Shown one piece after another: positions 60,917-64,000 of a DNA stretch of 64,000 bases. Within the stretch, counting starts at the first letter, position 1. Each line of letters starts with the position of its first letter. Below the pieces are notes generated by a model. That model had not been told where the DNA came from. It saw only the letters and a program-made list of their open reading frames with translations, and did not search any database. The DNA comes from Paenibacillus sp. FSL M7-0420. GTDB lineage: Bacteria > Bacillota > Bacilli > Paenibacillales > Paenibacillaceae. The DNA lies in NCBI RefSeq assembly GCF_038002345.1, contig NZ_JBBOCJ010000001.1, forward strand, positions 6,200,001 through 6,264,000. The letters are read 5' to 3'. The translations under genes and the position numbers were made by a program.

Positions 60917-61035
60917 TAGGGTGCCTCCCTTCACAGAGCTTATAACAGATTCTACAGCAAAGCTTATACCATAACGCGTATAAAGAAAACAAGCTGCCAC
61001 CCTATACAGGATGGCAGTCATTCCATGCGGATATT

Positions 61036-62532
61036 CTATTTGCGGTAAGAGGCCAGCTTCTCATTCAGCCCGCGGGTCTGTCCGTATACATCCTGGTACA
61101 AAGCGAAGATCCCGTCATATAGTGCCGCCTGCTCTGCGTTAGGAGTATAGGTCTCTGCCGGACGGATGAAGGCTTCCGCACATTCACCCAGGGACTCGAA
61201 CCAGCCTGCGCCATAGGCTGCCAGCATAGCTGCGCCCATAGCCGGACCCTGCTCGCTCTCCAGCTTGATGATCGTAGCGCCGAAGATATCAGCCTGCATC
61301 TGCAGCCAGGCTTCATTCTTCGCACCGCCGCCGATCGCCACGACCTCGGTAATCTCTTTGCCGGATTCACGCACAATCTCAATCGATTCACGCAGCGAGA
61401 ACGTGATGCCTTCCAGCACAGCCCGGGTAAAGTGGGACAGGGTATGTCCGGAATCCATACCGATGAAGCTGCCGCGGATGCTCGCATCCGGGTGCGGTGT
61501 ACGTTCCCCGCTGATGTACGGGGTGAACAAGAGACCGCTGCTGCCAGCCGGGATTTCGTTCACTCCCCGCAGTAATTCGTCGAAGCTCTTGTCTGCTGCA
61601 AAGGTCTCCTTGAACCAGGTCAGGCTGTGTCCTGCTGCCAAGGTAACACCCATAATATAGAAGGCATCCTTCTCACTGTGGTTGAAGAAATGCACTTTGC
61701 CTTCGAGGTTAAGATCCTTGTTACTCTCGTAGGACAATACCACACCGGAAGTGCCGATGCTGCACATCGTCCGGCCTTCACCCAGAATGCCGGCACCCAG
61801 TGCGCCGCAAGCATTGTCTGCCCCGCCGGCGAACACCTTGGTGGTAGGAAGCAGACCGGAGGCTTCGGCCACCGCCGGAAGCAGGGTTCCGGTCTGCTTG
61901 AAGGATTCCACGAGTCTCGGGCAGAGAGAGACCGGCAGATCGAACGCTCCGGCAATCTCCGCACTCCACTGCTTCGCTCCTACGTCGAGCAGCAGGGTTC
62001 CGGCTGCATCGGAGTAGTCCATGGCGTAGTCACCTGTCAGGTGGTAGCGCACATAATCCTTCGGCAGCAGGAACAATGCAGCCTTCGCGAGCACCTCAGG
62101 CTCATGCTCCTGGACCCACAGAATCTTCGGAAGCGTGAAGCCTTCGAGCGCGCGGTTGCGGGCGATATCGATCAGCTTGCTGCCGAGCTTCTTCTCAATC
62201 TTACGGCATTCCGCAGTCGTACGCGTATCATTCCATAGAATGGCGGGACGCAGCGCCTTGCCTTCACTGTCAACAAGCACAAGCCCGTGCATCTGGCCGG
62301 AGAAGCTGATGCCGTCGATCTGTGCAGGCTCTGCACCCGATACTTCCATCAGACGCTTCAGGCTGGCGATGGTTCCCTTCACCCAATCCTCCGGGTTCTG
62401 CTCACTCCAGTTCGGCTGGGGTCTGCTGAGCGGATACGCTTCAGAGTGCTCGAAAGCCACCTTGCCCTGGGGATCTACCAGTACAGTCTTTACCGCGCTG
62501 GTTCCAAGATCGACACCGATTACATATTTCAT
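61036..62532 (-). CDS. xylB: Xylulokinase
   Basis: FGGY family kinase of 498 residues that makes xylulose 5-phosphate. Marks: GVDLGTSAVKTVLVD at the start, ISFSGQMHGLVLVD, WNDTRTTAECR, GGADNACGALGAGI and AIGGGAKNEAWLQMQADIFG. It follows xylA on the same strand. The 866-bp gap between them holds the xylA terminator and a palindrome cluster, so the two genes may have separate transcripts. Confidence 0.92.
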   Translation of the reverse strand: MKYVIGVDLGTSAVKTVLVDPQGKVAFEHSEAYPLSRPQPNWSEQNPEDWVKGTIASLKRLMEVSGAEPAQIDGISFSGQMHGLVLVDSEGKALRPAILWNDTRTTAECRKIEKKLGSKLIDIARNRALEGFTLPKILWVQEHEPEVLAKAALFLLPKDYVRYHLTGDYAMDYSDAAGTLLLDVGAKQWSAEIAGAFDLPVSLCPRLVESFKQTGTLLPAVAEASGLLPTTKVFAGGADNACGALGAGILGEGRTMCSIGTSGVVLSYESNKDLNLEGKVHFFNHSEKDAFYIMGVTLAAGHSLTWFKETFAADKSFDELLRGVNEIPAGSSGLLFTPYISGERTPHPDASIRGSFIGMDSGHTLSHFTRAVLEGITFSLRESIEIVRESGKEITEVVAIGGGAKNEAWLQMQADIFGATIIKLESEQGPAMGAAMLAAYGAGWFESLGECAEAFIRPAETYTPNAEQAALYDGIFALYQDVYGQTRGLNEKLASYRK

Positions 62533-62740
62533 AGTTAGCCTCCTAAAAGTTTTGCGAGCTTCTGCTTCCTGTAGTCACATCAAGCAAAACTCGCTTCGTA
62601 AGCATCTGCTTAGTTATATGAAGCATTACTTCTCTTGGAACATCTCCGCAATATAACTGGTACAACCTCAGAACTATAGAAGTGAATTCAGTTCAGCCGT
62701 ACAGCTATTTATGGATTGTGGTTCCAAGTGAACATGCAAC

Positions 62741-63266
62741 GATAGTTGCATAATGTACACTTAAAAACAGCGAAAAGGAAGGTTTGCCTCTTCTAGCTGT
62801 AGTCTGTACAACTAAATCTGCCCCAAATGCTGAAAACCAGGGAACGCGGGGATTTTAATTGTACGAATTACAACTAAACGGACAATAGGTAGAAAACCAG
62901 ACGTTTTAGTTGTACAAAGTACAATTAAGCCTACCACGTATGGACAGCTACGATAATCGGAACGCTGCAACCCCTCAGTAAGCGGTTTACCAAAGAGGTA
63001 TTTAAACCAACAACCCTAATCTGTGAATAGATGATGCTTCACCTTATAACAAGCGCCTCCACATAAGGGTCCGGCTAAGTCGATTGTATTTCCTGCAATA
63101 GATTCCACTTAAATCAGCCGAAAATCATGAGCTATTGCATTTTGTACACTAGAATTCCTTGAAAAGGCTGTTCTGAACGTCATCCTCAAACATCTATTGT
63201 ACGAAATACAGCAGAATGCTATTTTCCAGCGAAAGCAGGGCATTCTATTGCACAAAATACACTCAC
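62741..63266. repeat. Eight copies of the 22-26 bp palindromic element (cluster B)
   Basis: Copies at 62741, 62794, 62855, 62907, 63081, 63131, 63193 and 63244 share TTGYA-type left arms and RTACA-type right arms around four variable bases (for example TAGTTGTA / GTACAATTA around CAAA). They are related to cluster A at 10943. The other sequence in 62533-63304 shows no gene. Confidence 0.78.
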
Positions 63267-63304
63267 ACATCCCTGCTCCTCAAGTAACCCCGCTATTCCG
63301 TATT

Positions 63305-63344
63305 AAAAAGGGGCTGCCGAAGAATGCTCTCTTCAGCAACCCCC
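63305..63344 (-). terminator. Intrinsic terminator of xylA
   Basis: Stem GGGGTTGCTGAAGA / TCTTCGGCAGCCCC followed by TTTTT on the minus strand. Confidence 0.86.
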
Positions 63345-63398
63345 GTTGCGTGTATGCTCTAATGAATCTGCGGGCAATCCCGCAAATCCGGCAGCGTC

Positions 63399-64000
63399 TT
63401 ACTCAGCAGTCAGGATGTACTGGTTAAGTGTAGCTCTCAGCAGTTCCTGACGTCCGGATTTGTTCGGACGCGGGCTCTCGTTGTTCAGCGCGTAGTCAGC
63501 CAGCGAAGCAAGTGTCGCTTTGCCGGATACGATGTCAGCGCCAACGCCTTCGTTGAAGCTGCTGTAACGCTCAGCGATGAAGTTCTCGAATACGCCGTCT
63601 TCAAGCAGCTTGGCAGCTACCTTCAGGCCCTTAGCGTATACGTCCATACCGGAGATGTGTGCCAGGAACAGATCCTCAGGCTCGAAGGAAGGACGGCGTA
63701 CTTTGGAGTCAAAGTTGATTCCGCCTTTGCCCAGACCATCGTTCTTCAGTACTTCATAGAGAGTCAGTGTAGCATCATAGATGCTTGCAGGGAATTCATC
63801 TGTATCCCAGCCGAGCAATGGATCGCCCTGGTTCGCATCCAGTGATCCCAGCATGCCGTTGATACGGGCTACATGCAGCTCGTGCTCGAACGTGTGGCCA
63901 GCCAGTGTAGCATGGTTAGCTTCAAGGTTCAGCTTGAAGTGCTTATCCAGGTTGTACTTCTGCAGGAAGGCGATGCAAGTTGCTGCATCGAAGTCATACT
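63399..64000 (-). CDS. xylA: Xylose isomerase, 5' end outside the window
   Basis: The C-terminal 200 residues of xylose isomerase, which converts D-xylose to D-xylulose. Marks: [20 protein letters not shown] (metal-binding Glu and His), [19 protein letters not shown] and [20 protein letters not shown]. The frame is open to the window edge. It lies before xylB on the same strand and ends at a strong terminator. Confidence 0.93.
   Translation of the reverse strand, partial: YDFDAATCIAFLQKYNLDKHFKLNLEANHATLAGHTFEHELHVARINGMLGSLDANQGDPLLGWDTDEFPASIYDATLTLYEVLKNDGLGKGGINFDSKVRRPSFEPEDLFLAHISGMDVYAKGLKVAAKLLEDGVFENFIAERYSSFNEGVGADIVSGKATLASLADYALNNESPRPNKSGRQELLRATLNQYILTAE

Noticed and set aside
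62741..63266. CRISPR array
   Set aside because: Repeats are degenerate palindromes with uneven spacing and no cas genes nearby.

Overview
The window looks like chromosomal DNA from a Paenibacillus-type, spore-forming member of the Bacillota. The evidence is the gene repertoire: the spore protease YyaC, sigma-Y and sigma-B loci, YesM/YesN-type two-component pairs, Lpl-type sugar ABC transporters, many IDEAL, YtxH, DUF1128, DUF5665, DUF1328 and DUF3889 small proteins, strong AGGAGG ribosome sites and moderately high GC. No rRNA, tRNA, CRISPR array, prophage or transposase was seen.

Layout. 1-4.1 kb: a truncated YesM-type sensor kinase, a CE7 esterase and a PocR/AraC regulator. 4.3-7.3 kb: a complete sigY-yxlCDEFG operon behind a sigma-Y-like promoter. 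7.8-10.9 kb: a DedA/thioredoxin-like/metallo-hydrolase operon, then an sdpR-sdpI autorepressor/immunity pair. 10.9-15 kb: a repeat-rich stretch around a large O-antigen-ligase-like membrane protein that itself holds a 22-residue tandem repeat. 15-21.7 kb: housekeeping and stress genes (methyltransferase, ArsR-like regulator with MFS exporter, hydrolase, yyaC, pirin). 22-34.5 kb: a general stress region, sigB-rsbW-rsbV preceded on the same strand by a REC-kinase-REC hybrid, a CheR-type methyltransferase, a 1222-residue hybrid kinase and a REC-PP2C phosphatase. Four sigma-B-like promoters lie in front of rsbV, ytxH-like, yflT-like and ytxG-like genes. 34.7-46.2 kb: secreted proteins, an NlpC/P60 hydrolase, a CDF metal transporter, an ABC-F protein, a CvfC-like protein, a lysine riboswitch with lysP, and a divergent MerR/nitroreductase pair. 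46.2-50.7 kb: a secreted transglutaminase-like protein and a polymorphic toxin/immunity pair with a deaminase-type tip. 50.8-64 kb: sugar use (GH95 fucosidase, Lpl-type transporter, YesM/YesN pair, xylB, xylA).

How the genes work together. The stress region reads as one signalling circuit: the hybrid kinase, probably tuned by CheR-type methylation, feeds the REC-PP2C phosphatase. That phosphatase dephosphorylates RsbV, RsbV-RsbW partner switching frees sigma-B, and sigma-B turns on its own operon and the general stress genes nearby. The sugar region reads as a sensor kinase and regulator controlling oligosaccharide uptake and hydrolysis, with catabolite-repression (cre) sites.

The least explained material is non-coding: twelve copies of a 22-26 bp palindromic element in two clusters 52 kb apart, two related terminal-inverted-repeat elements of about 370 and 410 bp without transposase, two 51-bp-period tandem arrays, and a separate inverted-repeat element between two regulatory genes.
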